DNA of 29,984 nt from a virus. The notes below the pieces were generated by a model. The model did not search any database and had not been told where the DNA came from. It saw only the letters and a program-made list of their open reading frames with translations. Shown piece after piece: positions 1 to 7,803 of this stretch. The stretch covers positions 1 through 29,984 of the IMG/VR virus record IMGVR_UViG_3300032893_000222; one strand, 5' to 3'. Every line of letters begins with the position of its first letter. Position 1 is the stretch's first letter. Made by a program: the position numbers and the translations under genes.

Positions 1-1383
1 GTCTATATATCGCATAATCTCACGATTAAGCATATTTTCAAAGAATGTCAAAAGAGGAACAAGACCTTTATCCCTGGAAGCTTTAAGTCTTAGTTCTGAT
101 TTAGACTCAAATACCGCCCCCTGACCAGTGGCGGAAGTTTGAGACGAAAAGTTAATTTCTTCTGGAGCAATCTGATAAACCGCACAGGCAACCTTAATCA
201 AGAAATCATTATATTTAGCAAACTCCATTTCCCTGTTCGTTTGTTGCATATTAACGAATTCAAGTCCGCCTTCGGCGGCTACGATTGGAGTTCTCCAAGA
301 ACCAGAAAGACCAGAAAGCTGGGCTAACCAAGCCTTTTTAAAACCGTCCATTTGGGCCTGATTCATGTTTGCTTTTACGTTCAAAACACCTTTGGGGCTT
401 GAACCAACAGAAAAGAATCTACGGTTATATTCACTGGCGAATAGAATGGCGGTAATTGTTTGAACTAGTTGTTCTATTTCGGAAAAACCATATCCAGCTA
501 CGTTCACATCTGTTCTTGGCCAAGCTGTTACGAAGGCCATTTCATCAGAAGTATATTCACGAACAATCTGTCCGTTCATGACCTGAACAAAAGCTCTCTC
601 TAGGTCTGGAACTTGAAAGGGGGCCGTGATATTATTGCGCTGTACAGGGTCATAAACGACATTGGCGTCGAGAGCTGTACTGGATTTAGGCATCAATCCA
701 GAATCTAAATATTTACGAAGGGCTATACGAATAGTTGCTGAATCTACAGCTACTATCTCATGAAGTTTATTTCCGAATGTAAATACACGCTCAAAGTTAA
801 CTTGGTCAACAACCAAACGGTCACGTGCTATTTTTTTAATGAACTGCTCAAAATAGTCACGAACATGGGATGCGGAGCCAACTCCGCAATTAAGAATGAA
901 TTCTTCGTAGCTTTGAGCTTTCTTCTTCTCGCTCTCCGTCATACGAACGGAGCCTTTTTTCTTCACATTAAAACCAATGGCGTATTTAGAACGAGGGACT
1001 CTGGCGAAAGAAGATACTTGATTTAGGCGAGTATTTATTATGGCCGAAATGATTTGAGACTGCTTAACCATTTCATGCATAGTAAAATAAGTGAGGCCAC
1101 GAATGAAAAAAGGATGATTAGCAGTATCACTGTACTGCATAGGATTATAAAGAAAAGACTTAGGACGAATTTTCTCTTCTTTGTCCATTTGAGCGGATTT
1201 TTGCAAATCCTGTAAAGTCTCAATGACTTCTCGTTCGGATGGTAAAGCCAAGGAAGCTGTATCATTGACACTCTTTATTAACTTATCTTGAGTTTCTGAA
1301 TCTTTAACTATTTCAGGGACGACTTCCTGAGCGATTTGAACAATACGCTTATGATTTGGCGTCCTTTCGAAAGATGGAGGCAT
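1..1383 (-). CDS. Phage portal protein (3' end outside window)
   Basis: The frame is open for 461 codons from an ATG at 1383 and is still open at base 1. The product is the dodecameric ring at the capsid vertex through which DNA is packaged and ejected. Family likeness is in the overall pattern: a region predicted to carry repeated residue runs such as SSFARVPRSKYAIGF, a segment reading YGFSEIEQLVQTITAILFAS followed by RRFFSVGSSPKGVL, and near the window edge VYQIAPEEINFSSQT. These are typical of HK97-type/SPP1-type portals, where 'YG.S..' and 'G..P.G.L' precede the stem and clip. The upstream AAGGG is a Shine-Dalgarno site. It lies 57 nt after the large terminase gene, the classic terminase-portal order. 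Family call is strong; subfamily is not determined. Confidence 0.88.
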   Translation of the reverse strand, partial: MPPSFERTPNHKRIVQIAQEVVPEIVKDSETQDKLIKSVNDTASLALPSEREVIETLQDLQKSAQMDKEEKIRPKSFLYNPMQYSDTANHPFFIRGLTYFTMHEMVKQSQIISAIINTRLNQVSSFARVPRSKYAIGFNVKKKGSVRMTESEKKKAQSYEEFILNCGVGSASHVRDYFEQFIKKIARDRLVVDQVNFERVFTFGNKLHEIVAVDSATIRIALRKYLDSGLMPKSSTALDANVVYDPVQRNNITAPFQVPDLERAFVQVMNGQIVREYTSDEMAFVTAWPRTDVNVAGYGFSEIEQLVQTITAILFASEYNRRFFSVGSSPKGVLNVKANMNQAQMDGFKKAWLAQLSGLSGSWRTPIVAAEGGLEFVNMQQTNREMEFAKYNDFLIKVACAVYQIAPEEINFSSQTSATGQGAVFESKSELRLKASRDKGLVPLLTFFENMLNREIMRYID

Positions 1384-1440
1384 GTATTTTTTCCCTTAGA
1401 TGGTTTTGAGTCATAATATCCCAAAATTTGAGGCATTCCC

Positions 1441-3330
1441 CTATAGAAACCATCTAAAACTGCCAGTAGAATCCGGATTAGGGGGAACTTGCGGGTCTTC
1501 CGGATTTCTAAGCAATTCGAGGGTATTTGGCAATGCTTCTGCAGGTAGGGGGATACTTGGTTTGACATCTTCCGGATTTAAATCTCCAAAAATACGATTA
1601 TCCATAAAAGAATAAATCATGGTACTTTGGGCCTTGGCTAGTCCACTAGCGATGGCCCTTACAACCCCACAAACACTATCACATATGTCTTTTGAATAGA
1701 TAGGTAAGTGGTCAACCCTCTTTCCATCATAAATCAATCTCCGAATTTCAAACAAGAATTTCTCATGTTCTGGATAAGAAATGCCACCGGCCCAGAGCAT
1801 ATTACGCATTAAATAATAGTCCTTATCCCGAATATTATGCTTTTCGGAAACGATACCATCTCGAAGAAGTTTTTCAAGAACATACTGGGACTGATATTGG
1901 TCATAAGAAACATATTGGCATCCTGTTAGAGCAATAAGCTGTTCTATAACTTCATCGACATTAACATGGCTAACAACGACATGCTGTTTTATTTGCGGTT
2001 CCCAAGTTATAATTTGGTCTATAACAACCCTGGTCTGTAGAGTCTTTAATTCTTGCTTTCCGTCCTCAGTGATGAACGTTGACTGCATATTACAAGGCTC
2101 TCCATGACCTATAACTACAGTCGTAGAGTCCCCAGATACGCTAAGGTCTACATGAATGGCGTAAGCTTTACTTTTATCAATCCTTCTTGTAGCGGTTATC
2201 TTTTTTATGGCATATTTAACCTTTTTACCTTGCCCATCAAATATTTCTTCTATCTGGCTAGTTACATCTACAAGAGGAAGAATATTTGTGTCGATAGCGG
2301 ATTGAATACGTTCGTCATTATAAAAGAACCTATTAAGAGTAATCGGTGGAACCGTGCAAAATTTCATACGAGAGTCTGCAGGGTCGTTTTCGAATTGTTT
2401 TCTTAGCTTGATTGGAACATCCCACTCTTCAAACTTAAAGGTAGGCATTCCTTTATAAATTGGATTGAAATCCCAGGTGCAACCACGACGACCTACCAGC
2501 ATACAATCTAGGTCGTCCTTTGTATCCTCGTACTCTTTATATTTACGCATGATAAAATCATCTGTACGACGAGGGAAACTAATAAGGACTCCAAGCCACG
2601 GCAAATTACGTGAAGCGGCGGAGGTTACTAGGGTATTGTAAATAATGTCGGCTTTACCAACATTAATTATTTCATCGCCATCAATGACAGTTTCAAACTT
2701 ATCGTCAAATTCCGCAATTTCGTCTCCGCAGAAGAACAAGACGTTATAACCTTCGAAATTACCAGCTTCACTATGAAGACTATTACACCGGATATTGCTG
2801 GATGTTTCAACAGCAGTGTCCGTAATACGAATCTCCATGCGTGTTCCCTTGGAATTCCTGAGGACCTTGCCTTTTTCAACAACGTGAAAGTTATCTGTCA
2901 GCCATTTCCAGTTACGGATACGGCTAGTGAATTTACTAAAGAAAATTTTACGGGCCTGGGCCGCTGTCGGGGCCACATTCATAATATCGATATTTTCTTC
3001 TTTTGGGAAGTTGAAATATTCATGGGGGTCTTTCATGCACAATAGAATATGCATGAGATAGGCCTGAAGGACGGAGGTAACATAATCTTTCCCAGAACCT
3101 TTTCCCCAGAGCCAAACACCTACGTGCTTTTTGCGGTCTGTGGAAAATACCTTAAGTGGGTCAGTACCGATGAGGGAATATACAGCTTCATACTGACGCT
3201 CAGAAAATGGACGTAAATTGAGCTGGTACTTGTTAGTTACAAAATCGTCGAACTGGCATGGTTTGCACCAATAGTCTACCTGCCAATCTTCGTCTTTTGT
3301 GAATAAAATAGAATCTAGTAAATTTGTCAT
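1441..3330 (-). CDS. terL: Terminase large subunit (ATPase-nuclease packaging motor)
   Basis: This 629-residue protein has both TerL modules. The ATPase has a Walker A GKGSGKD at residues 76-82 (Asp replaces the usual Ser/Thr, as in many phage terminases), a Walker B VLFFCGDE at 197-204 with the catalytic Glu, and a coupling segment LVTSAAS near 234-240. The RNase H-like nuclease has Asp395 in AIHVDLSVSGD, Asp477 in VSYDQYQ, and Asp548/Asp551 in YSKDICDSV. Length is usual for the family. It cuts concatemers and pumps DNA through the portal encoded next. The start is an ATG right after the stop of a 57-aa gene. All catalytic positions seem intact. The mode of end formation (pac, cos or headful) cannot be told from sequence alone. 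Confidence 0.95.
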   Translation of the reverse strand: MTNLLDSILFTKDEDWQVDYWCKPCQFDDFVTNKYQLNLRPFSERQYEAVYSLIGTDPLKVFSTDRKKHVGVWLWGKGSGKDYVTSVLQAYLMHILLCMKDPHEYFNFPKEENIDIMNVAPTAAQARKIFFSKFTSRIRNWKWLTDNFHVVEKGKVLRNSKGTRMEIRITDTAVETSSNIRCNSLHSEAGNFEGYNVLFFCGDEIAEFDDKFETVIDGDEIINVGKADIIYNTLVTSAASRNLPWLGVLISFPRRTDDFIMRKYKEYEDTKDDLDCMLVGRRGCTWDFNPIYKGMPTFKFEEWDVPIKLRKQFENDPADSRMKFCTVPPITLNRFFYNDERIQSAIDTNILPLVDVTSQIEEIFDGQGKKVKYAIKKITATRRIDKSKAYAIHVDLSVSGDSTTVVIGHGEPCNMQSTFITEDGKQELKTLQTRVVIDQIITWEPQIKQHVVVSHVNVDEVIEQLIALTGCQYVSYDQYQSQYVLEKLLRDGIVSEKHNIRDKDYYLMRNMLWAGGISYPEHEKFLFEIRRLIYDGKRVDHLPIYSKDICDSVCGVVRAIASGLAKAQSTMIYSFMDNRIFGDLNPEDVKPSIPLPAEALPNTLELLRNPEDPQVPPNPDSTGSFRWFL

Positions 3331-3333
3331 TTA

Positions 3334-3507
3334 CTACACTTCCGAGTAAAGACTTTTGACAGTAAGTTCCTCTAAACAATTAAAACGTCTCCAAAGAACC
3401 CCAATGGCCCCTCTTAGAGATATTCTTACTAAATCTACAGTTTTGCTTTTACTGTCTTCAAAATATGCTTTTGTTTGAGGAATAAATTTAAGAGTTAGAT
3501 TTTCCAC
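3334..3507 (-). CDS. 57-aa hypothetical protein, GTG start, between TerS-like and TerL
   Basis: A 57-codon frame fills the gap between the small-terminase candidate and TerL. It starts at GTG 3507, overlaps the upstream gene by 20 nt, and ends in TAG and TAA 4 nt before the terminase ATG. The product reads like a real small protein: charged N-terminal half (KFIPQTKAYFEDSKSK), then VDLVRISLRGAIGVLWRRF and an acidic end. No family is recognised. AGAGA lies about 8-12 nt upstream as a weak Shine-Dalgarno site. Its place in the packaging operon suggests a packaging or capsid accessory role, but that is inference only. Confidence 0.6.
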   Translation of the reverse strand: MENLTLKFIPQTKAYFEDSKSKTVDLVRISLRGAIGVLWRRFNCLEELTVKSLYSEV

Positions 3508-4189
3508 TCTTCATCTCTTTTTCGAAGATATCTTTAAGAGTGGTTGATTTCCTGATTAGGAAGGCCATTTCATTGAAAAACTTTTCTTTTAAAATTGGGT
3601 CTTCTATGGTATTTTCAAAAGCTTGACGGACCATTACCAAGAGTTCAACAACTCGTTCACCTTCTCCACCCACAATATTGACACTCATAGAGGGCGAGGT
3701 GAGGGACTTGCTTAATTCAATATATCCGGCCAGACTTTCACGAATCTTATCTCGAACACTAAGAACCAAAGCTTTATTCTTTGGCCCAACCGCCATTTCC
3801 AGCAATTCATCGGAATTGTTCAAATCTTCCATAGCTGAAGCTACAATATTATCAAGCATCTCACGGTTCTTGGCCGTTGTGCCTAGAAAATCATCGAAAC
3901 CTTTACTACGAGTGTCGTTGGTTTTTTCCAACGATGTATTATTTCCATTTGAGGATAAGTCGGGGATTTCAAGAAGTGCCGAAGGAACAGCTCTCAAAAG
4001 ATGCTTCTTATGAGCAAATAAGCTCATTTGAGTCAGCGGTTTAGATTTGTTTGTGAAATGCCCGGAAAATCTAGCCAATACTTCATCAACTGGAGTCTCA
4101 TTCAACAACTCCTTATCCATACTGGCTACGATTTCATCGTTGGGATGTTCGCAAACCCGGCACTTTGAAACCTTCAGATAAGAATACAT
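3488..4189 (-). CDS. Putative terminase small subunit (zinc-HTH type)
   Basis: This 233-residue protein has an N-terminal CxxC (Cys10, Cys13) and a matching HxxH (His60, His63) flanking a helical stretch with DEIVASMDKELLNETPVDEV. This C2H2-bounded helix-turn-helix layout is common in phage DNA-binding proteins encoded just before TerL. The middle and C-terminal parts are helical and charged, as in small terminases that form rings. It starts at ATG 4189 in a TAATG overlap with the gene upstream and lies just before the 57-aa gene and TerL. Family assignment rests on position plus the zinc-HTH pattern, not on a recognised signature. It could instead be a transcription regulator. Confidence 0.5.
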   Translation of the reverse strand: MYSYLKVSKCRVCEHPNDEIVASMDKELLNETPVDEVLARFSGHFTNKSKPLTQMSLFAHKKHLLRAVPSALLEIPDLSSNGNNTSLEKTNDTRSKGFDDFLGTTAKNREMLDNIVASAMEDLNNSDELLEMAVGPKNKALVLSVRDKIRESLAGYIELSKSLTSPSMSVNIVGGEGERVVELLVMVRQAFENTIEDPILKEKFFNEMAFLIRKSTTLKDIFEKEMKSGKSNS

Positions 4190-5031
4190 TAGGGTTGATT
4201 AGGCTGTGGCTTAGGCTTATTCTTCGAGCCTTTTGGACGGCCTTTAATACCCTTCCTACTTCCTGGCGCAGGTTGATTTCCCTCTTGGGCGGGAGTGTTT
4301 GCACCCTCAGCTTCAGGGGCCGGAGCAACGGCTGGTTGATTGGCGGTACCGGCATAAGGGTCGAATAAAACTCCGGCTTTCATCATCTTTTGGGCTGTTG
4401 CAGAATCAACTACAACAATATTGCCTTCTTTGTTACGAAAGGCGGCTTTACGCTTATTACCTTCAAAGAACTTATCAAACTCGTCCTTTTGAATGGGCTT
4501 TACTGAATTTGCTGGTCTTGCGGAATCCATAGACTTCTCCAATTCTTTGGCGTTTTTTGTAGTAATCAGTTGTTTTCCAACCACATACTTACCTTTTTGA
4601 ACGCCATCATGTGCCGTATTTGAATTACGAACACGTTTTAATTTACCCTTGGCTGTATCAGACAAGGCCTTGACTTGAATTTCTTTTTGAATATAGGCTT
4701 CTGGACGCTCACCATCCGTCCAAAGTTCACGGAAACCTTTATAATTTACGACCTTATTTCCATCCTTATCTTCACTTTGAATGTAAGGAACACACGTGCA
4801 GATAATTGGAATCGTAAATGTTTGTGTGCCAATCATCTTTTGAACGGCACTTTTTAACCCATTCTTGCAATTTTTGCAACTCTTATCACGGTGGTCAAAC
4901 AGAAATTTATCGAATTCGATAACACTGCCTGTACCTACCGGAATGGCGTATTTACGTTCGGTCGATTTATCCTTTTCTTTATTTGCGGCTTTCGCCTTAG
5001 CTTCTTTTGTCGAAGGGTCGAACATCTTCAT
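4189..5031 (-). CDS. Hypothetical protein with Cys cluster and AT-hook-like tail
   Basis: This 280-residue protein is not recognised. The first 30 residues are Lys/Ala-rich and probably disordered. A CxxC at 52/55 and a CxC at 78/80 could bind one zinc. The middle is basic and the last 60 residues are Pro/Ala-rich, ending in GRPKGSKNKPK, the minor-groove-binding AT-hook-type motif seen in many phage DNA-binding proteins. Both ends overlap neighbours as TAATG, so it is translated with the 117-aa gene before it and the TerS-like gene after it. A role in DNA packaging or late-gene control fits the position, as inference. Confidence 0.8.
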   Translation of the reverse strand: MKMFDPSTKEAKAKAANKEKDKSTERKYAIPVGTGSVIEFDKFLFDHRDKSCKNCKNGLKSAVQKMIGTQTFTIPIICTCVPYIQSEDKDGNKVVNYKGFRELWTDGERPEAYIQKEIQVKALSDTAKGKLKRVRNSNTAHDGVQKGKYVVGKQLITTKNAKELEKSMDSARPANSVKPIQKDEFDKFFEGNKRKAAFRNKEGNIVVVDSATAQKMMKAGVLFDPYAGTANQPAVAPAPEAEGANTPAQEGNQPAPGSRKGIKGRPKGSKNKPKPQPNQP

Positions 5032-5384
5032 TACCTCTTTTTAAATATTTTTTCTAACCACCACTTTATTTCATATCTCAGCTTCCTAAAAAAACTGGGT
5101 GGCGTCCAGATTCTAAGCTGTGAATAATTGAATAAAATCAAATCTTTTTCATCCAGCTCTTTATCGTCTAAATCGATGAACTGGACAGTGTTCAAATCAA
5201 GAACACCGCTTAATTTATCCCCGTTATTTCCATCATAATAAAAAACATAGATTGGTTCTTCAGCTCTCTTCATAAAACAAGCGTACAGCCCTAAGATTTC
5301 CTGCTTATTGAGCAGGACAGTCTTTTTGTAGCCATTCGCCAAGTGTATGTTCACCAATCTGTACTTTATAGAGTCTTCTGGCAT
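5031..5384 (-). CDS. 117-aa hypothetical protein overlapping its upstream gene by 80 nt
   Basis: No family is recognised. The N-terminal half looks like a small beta-rich domain (IKYRLVNIHLANGYKK, PIYVFYYDG), with an acidic patch (DLDDKELDEKDL) and a Trp-rich basic end (WWLEKIFKKR). The ATG at 5384 has a GAGG Shine-Dalgarno site 8 nt upstream, so the unusual 80-nt out-of-frame overlap with the preceding helix-turn-helix gene seems genuine. Internal TTG/GTG candidates lack such a site. The stop overlaps the next ATG as TAATG. Confidence 0.75.
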   Translation of the reverse strand: MPEDSIKYRLVNIHLANGYKKTVLLNKQEILGLYACFMKRAEEPIYVFYYDGNNGDKLSGVLDLNTVQFIDLDDKELDEKDLILFNYSQLRIWTPPSFFRKLRYEIKWWLEKIFKKR

Positions 5385-5898
5385 CCTTTTTTCCTCGACT
5401 AATATCTTTGATATTCAAATATGGGATATCATCAAAAGCTTTCATGCATTCTTTTAAATCTGGTCGTGCATCAATCTCTTTTTCCAGGATATCCCTTACA
5501 GAGTGGATGATTCTCTGCACCGTGAAATGCTTAATCTTAAGTATCTGAGATATTTCTTTTAAAGTTTTTAATTCCACGTAATACAAGAGAAGGCACTTGA
5601 ATTTATCCGGTGGTAGTATATTGACGGAGAACCGTAAAAATTCGATGTAGTCCAGCTTGTAATGGTACGTATAAACAACCTTGACTTTTCTTGAAATAAT
5701 CTTCCTGCGGCGTACCACTTCGCAAGGAAGAAGTTCTAATAGTTCCGCAATCTCCGCCGTTCGTCTTTTGTGGATAATCAAAGCCACAAAATCACGCTCT
5801 AAAGGCGTTAAATAAATATCAGAGATGGTTAGCAATAAGTCGTGGGATATCTCTCTTGAAATATCCTGTATGTCTTCTGCCGTTTCAGCTGTCTGCAT
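5305..5898 (-). CDS. Transcription-factor-like protein with two sigma-region-4-like HTH segments
   Basis: In this 197-residue protein two segments look like sigma-70 region 4. Residues 31-70 (LTPLERDFVALIIHKRRTAE) and residues 96-140 (PPDKFKCLLLYYVELKTLKE then ISQILKIKHFTVQRIIHSVR) both show the 'L.p..r.v..l....g.s..EIA..L.is...V' pattern. No region 2 (core-binding, -10 recognition) can be seen. It may be a region-4-only activator or anti-sigma partner, or a DNA-binding regulator of late genes. The ATG has AAAGG upstream. It sits after a NusG-like gene in transcription order, so this group may serve late transcription. Function is inferred from the fold pattern only. Confidence 0.65.
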   Translation of the reverse strand: MQTAETAEDIQDISREISHDLLLTISDIYLTPLERDFVALIIHKRRTAEIAELLELLPCEVVRRRKIISRKVKVVYTYHYKLDYIEFLRFSVNILPPDKFKCLLLYYVELKTLKEISQILKIKHFTVQRIIHSVRDILEKEIDARPDLKECMKAFDDIPYLNIKDISRGKKDARRLYKVQIGEHTLGEWLQKDCPAQ

Positions 5899-5970
5899 TG
5901 ATTACCTTTGCAGAGGTCTATCGATTGTAAAGGCTCCAAATAGAGGTATATTAATACCCAAAATTTAAGC

Positions 5971-6477
5971 TTATTCCCGCAAATCTTTCGAAATATGCGG
6001 TATCGCAACCCATCTTTTCACGGTTCTGTTGGGCAAATCAACGGCTACTTGAGCCATTAATCCACGCTTTCTTAAGACTTTCCCAATGAATCCGTTCAGG
6101 ATGCCTTCCAGCACTTTAACTCTATCTCCAATCTTTATCACGCTCTTTTTTGATGAAACGCTATTCTTGAAAGTTTTTATTTGGTCTTCTGGAATATCAT
6201 AAGGTAACCCATTTTTACCTAAATTAAAGAAAATGCCAATGCGGCTCTTTTTTATAACCGCCATAATCTCTCGAATCTTTTTATCATTGATTTTAAGAAG
6301 AATATACCCTTGAAGAAGACTTTTATCTTCTTCGAGTTTTAGGGTATCTTGTTTGAATTCAAAAATCAGTATATTATTAATAATCTTACTTTTCATGTCA
6401 TATCCAGCCTTCTTCAATTCTGCGAGAAGGTCTTCTTTGGTCACAGTTTGACTTTGGATAGCGTACCACTTATACAT
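5971..6477 (-). CDS. NusG-like transcription elongation/antitermination factor
   Basis: This 168-residue protein opens with MYKWYAIQSQTVTKEDLL, typical of the NusG N-terminal (NGN) domain that binds the RNA polymerase clamp. It ends in a KOW module at about 116-160, with IGDRVKVLEGILNGFIGKV matching the 'GD.V.V..G.F.G..G.V' signature. Length is close to bacterial NusG (about 180). The ATG at 6477 is preferred over the upstream in-frame ATG because it has AAAGG 8 nt upstream and overlaps the previous stop by only 8 nt. A phage copy probably modifies host polymerase processivity, in the manner of RfaH/NusG paralogues. Confidence 0.8.
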   Translation of the reverse strand: MYKWYAIQSQTVTKEDLLAELKKAGYDMKSKIINNILIFEFKQDTLKLEEDKSLLQGYILLKINDKKIREIMAVIKKSRIGIFFNLGKNGLPYDIPEDQIKTFKNSVSSKKSVIKIGDRVKVLEGILNGFIGKVLRKRGLMAQVAVDLPNRTVKRWVAIPHISKDLRE

Positions 6478-6901
6478 TGATTTTACCTTTATTTTTATCC
6501 ATGAAAATTTTAAAGGCTTCTTTGGATAATTTAAGGGCATTTTCATAATCAGTTATAACAAAAACATTGATGCACCCGCCGATTTCAGGGTCATGTGGTA
6601 TAACATCGTTAAATTTATGTACATAGCAACATGTATCTTCGATTCTTTTATCCCCGGTTTCGTGTCGGATAAGCTCTCCGGTCTGTTTAAAGTAAAACTG
6701 GTGCCAGGGAGCGAATTTAGTTTCTTTTGTACAAAGTTCGTGTTCTTTTATTGGCATAACTTCATAATGAGAAAGAGAAGAATCTTGCTTATCGACTAAA
6801 CTTTGATAACATTCCTGAGCTTTTTCTTTATCATTCCAAATAGAATGGATATATAAATCATCCGAATCGTCATTTTTTAAAGTTATAAGATATACTAGCA
6901 T
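6470..6901 (-). CDS. 143-aa hypothetical protein
   Basis: No family is recognised. The N-terminus MLVYLITLKNDDSDDLYIHSI resembles small alpha/beta proteins of phage operons. Several Cys/His occur (Cys near 57, a CC pair near 91-92, a Cys near 110) but not in a regular zinc pattern. The start is ATG 6901 in a TAATG overlap with the Rad50 C-lobe gene, and the end overlaps the NusG-like gene by 8 nt. It is thus translated with the recombination and transcription genes. Confidence 0.75.
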   Translation of the reverse strand: MLVYLITLKNDDSDDLYIHSIWNDKEKAQECYQSLVDKQDSSLSHYEVMPIKEHELCTKETKFAPWHQFYFKQTGELIRHETGDKRIEDTCCYVHKFNDVIPHDPEIGGCINVFVITDYENALKLSKEAFKIFMDKNKGKINV

Positions 6902-7515
6902 TATCGAATCCTATTGAATACTGTTGAGTTTCCAGACTTAGAAAGTTCATATCCATGTGTTGCCACATCTAAAAATGTACTTTGATGTGTCACAAGAAGG
7001 AATTTCATGTTTAATTGGGCCGAAAGAGACTTCAGTAGAGCGGCCACTTTGGGCACATATTCCTCACTTACGTGGGCAAAACTTTCATCCATGAACATAA
7101 CTGATTGGCGTCTTGGACGAATAGAGGCCAACATCAAAGCTTTCAATACAAAGGCCACTACGTCAACAATCCCACCACCACAGCTCTCCATGATATCCAA
7201 TTCCATACCGTCCGGCTTAATTAGCTTGAACTTGGTTAGAACCCTCTTTTCAGAGGACACTTCAATTGAGAATTTATAGTCAAAGCCAAATACTTCATTG
7301 ATAGCCATAGTAATGACACGCTCAAACATCTCGATGGTAGCTTTCTTCTTCTGTTCGCCTATTCGTTTCATTGTTTCGCCAGCGATAGATAAGATTTGAA
7401 GTTGGTCTGTAACAGACTCTAAATCAGCCCGTGTTTTATCCAAAAGCTCTTTATTGGCTTTAATGCCATATTGGAGATTAAGAATAGAACGCTCTAGCTG
7501 TTTCAGGTCTGTCAC
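6901..7515 (-). CDS. Rad50/SbcC-like ATPase, C-terminal lobe as a separate protein
   Basis: This 204-residue protein is the second half of an SMC-type ATPase. Residues 1-60 form a coiled coil. The signature is ESCGGG at 110-115, Walker B SVMFMDE at 138-144 with Glu144, and the H-loop LLVTHQ with His177. The 'GGG' version of the LSGGE signature is familiar in phage Rad50-like ATPases. There is no Walker A, so it must pair with the N-lobe protein encoded at 9784-10851 to form active sites. It starts with GTG 7515, overlapping the coiled-coil gene's stop as GTGA, with GGAG 7 nt upstream. With SbcD it would process double-strand ends for recombination-dependent replication. Confidence 0.85.
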   Translation of the reverse strand: MTDLKQLERSILNLQYGIKANKELLDKTRADLESVTDQLQILSIAGETMKRIGEQKKKATIEMFERVITMAINEVFGFDYKFSIEVSSEKRVLTKFKLIKPDGMELDIMESCGGGIVDVVAFVLKALMLASIRPRRQSVMFMDESFAHVSEEYVPKVAALLKSLSAQLNMKFLLVTHQSTFLDVATHGYELSKSGNSTVFNRIR

Positions 7516-7802
7516 AGAGTAACTCCGGTTGTGACTTTTCCAGCCACCTTATCTTCAAGGTCTTTGACCATACTTTCTACTTTAGTCAAAGATTCTCCAA
7601 ATTTTACTTCCAATTCTCCAATACTCTTTTCCTCTGCCTCAATCGCTAATTTAAGTTGGTCCGCATCTTTAATTCCAGCGTATTCAAGTTCTTTCAGAAT
7701 AGCTTTCTTCTTCTCGTCATTTTCCTTTTGCTTATATTTAAGGATTTCAATCTTTGATTGAAGAGATGTTAATCTTCCTTGTAAAAGGTCATTATTTCCC
7801 AT
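7512..7802 (-). CDS. 96-aa coiled-coil protein, probable Rad50 coil segment
   Basis: Nearly the whole chain is a heptad-type coiled coil rich in Glu/Lys (SLQSKIEILKYKQKENDEKK and ELEVKFGESLTKVESMVKDL). No cysteines, so no zinc hook. It lies directly before the Rad50 C-lobe gene and overlaps it by 4 nt (GTGA). Its coil plus the 60-residue coil of the C-lobe roughly equals the ascending coil of the N-lobe protein, which suggests it supplies the missing descending coil. The start is ATG 7802 (AGGAG 8 nt upstream), 1 nt after the nuclease stop, in preference to a TTG ten codons earlier. Function is inferred. Confidence 0.75.
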   Translation of the reverse strand: MGNNDLLQGRLTSLQSKIEILKYKQKENDEKKKAILKELEYAGIKDADQLKLAIEAEEKSIGELEVKFGESLTKVESMVKDLEDKVAGKVTTGVTL

Positions 7803-7803
7803 A

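Noticed and set aside
1038-1568. Minus-strand open frames within the portal and terminase regions (1038-1271 and 1308-1568)
   Set aside because: They are out of frame with the clearly conserved portal and terminase and lack support.
7495-7530. Programmed frameshift joining the 96-aa coil and Rad50 C-lobe
   Set aside because: No slippery heptamer at the GTGA overlap, and the C-lobe has its own GGAG site.
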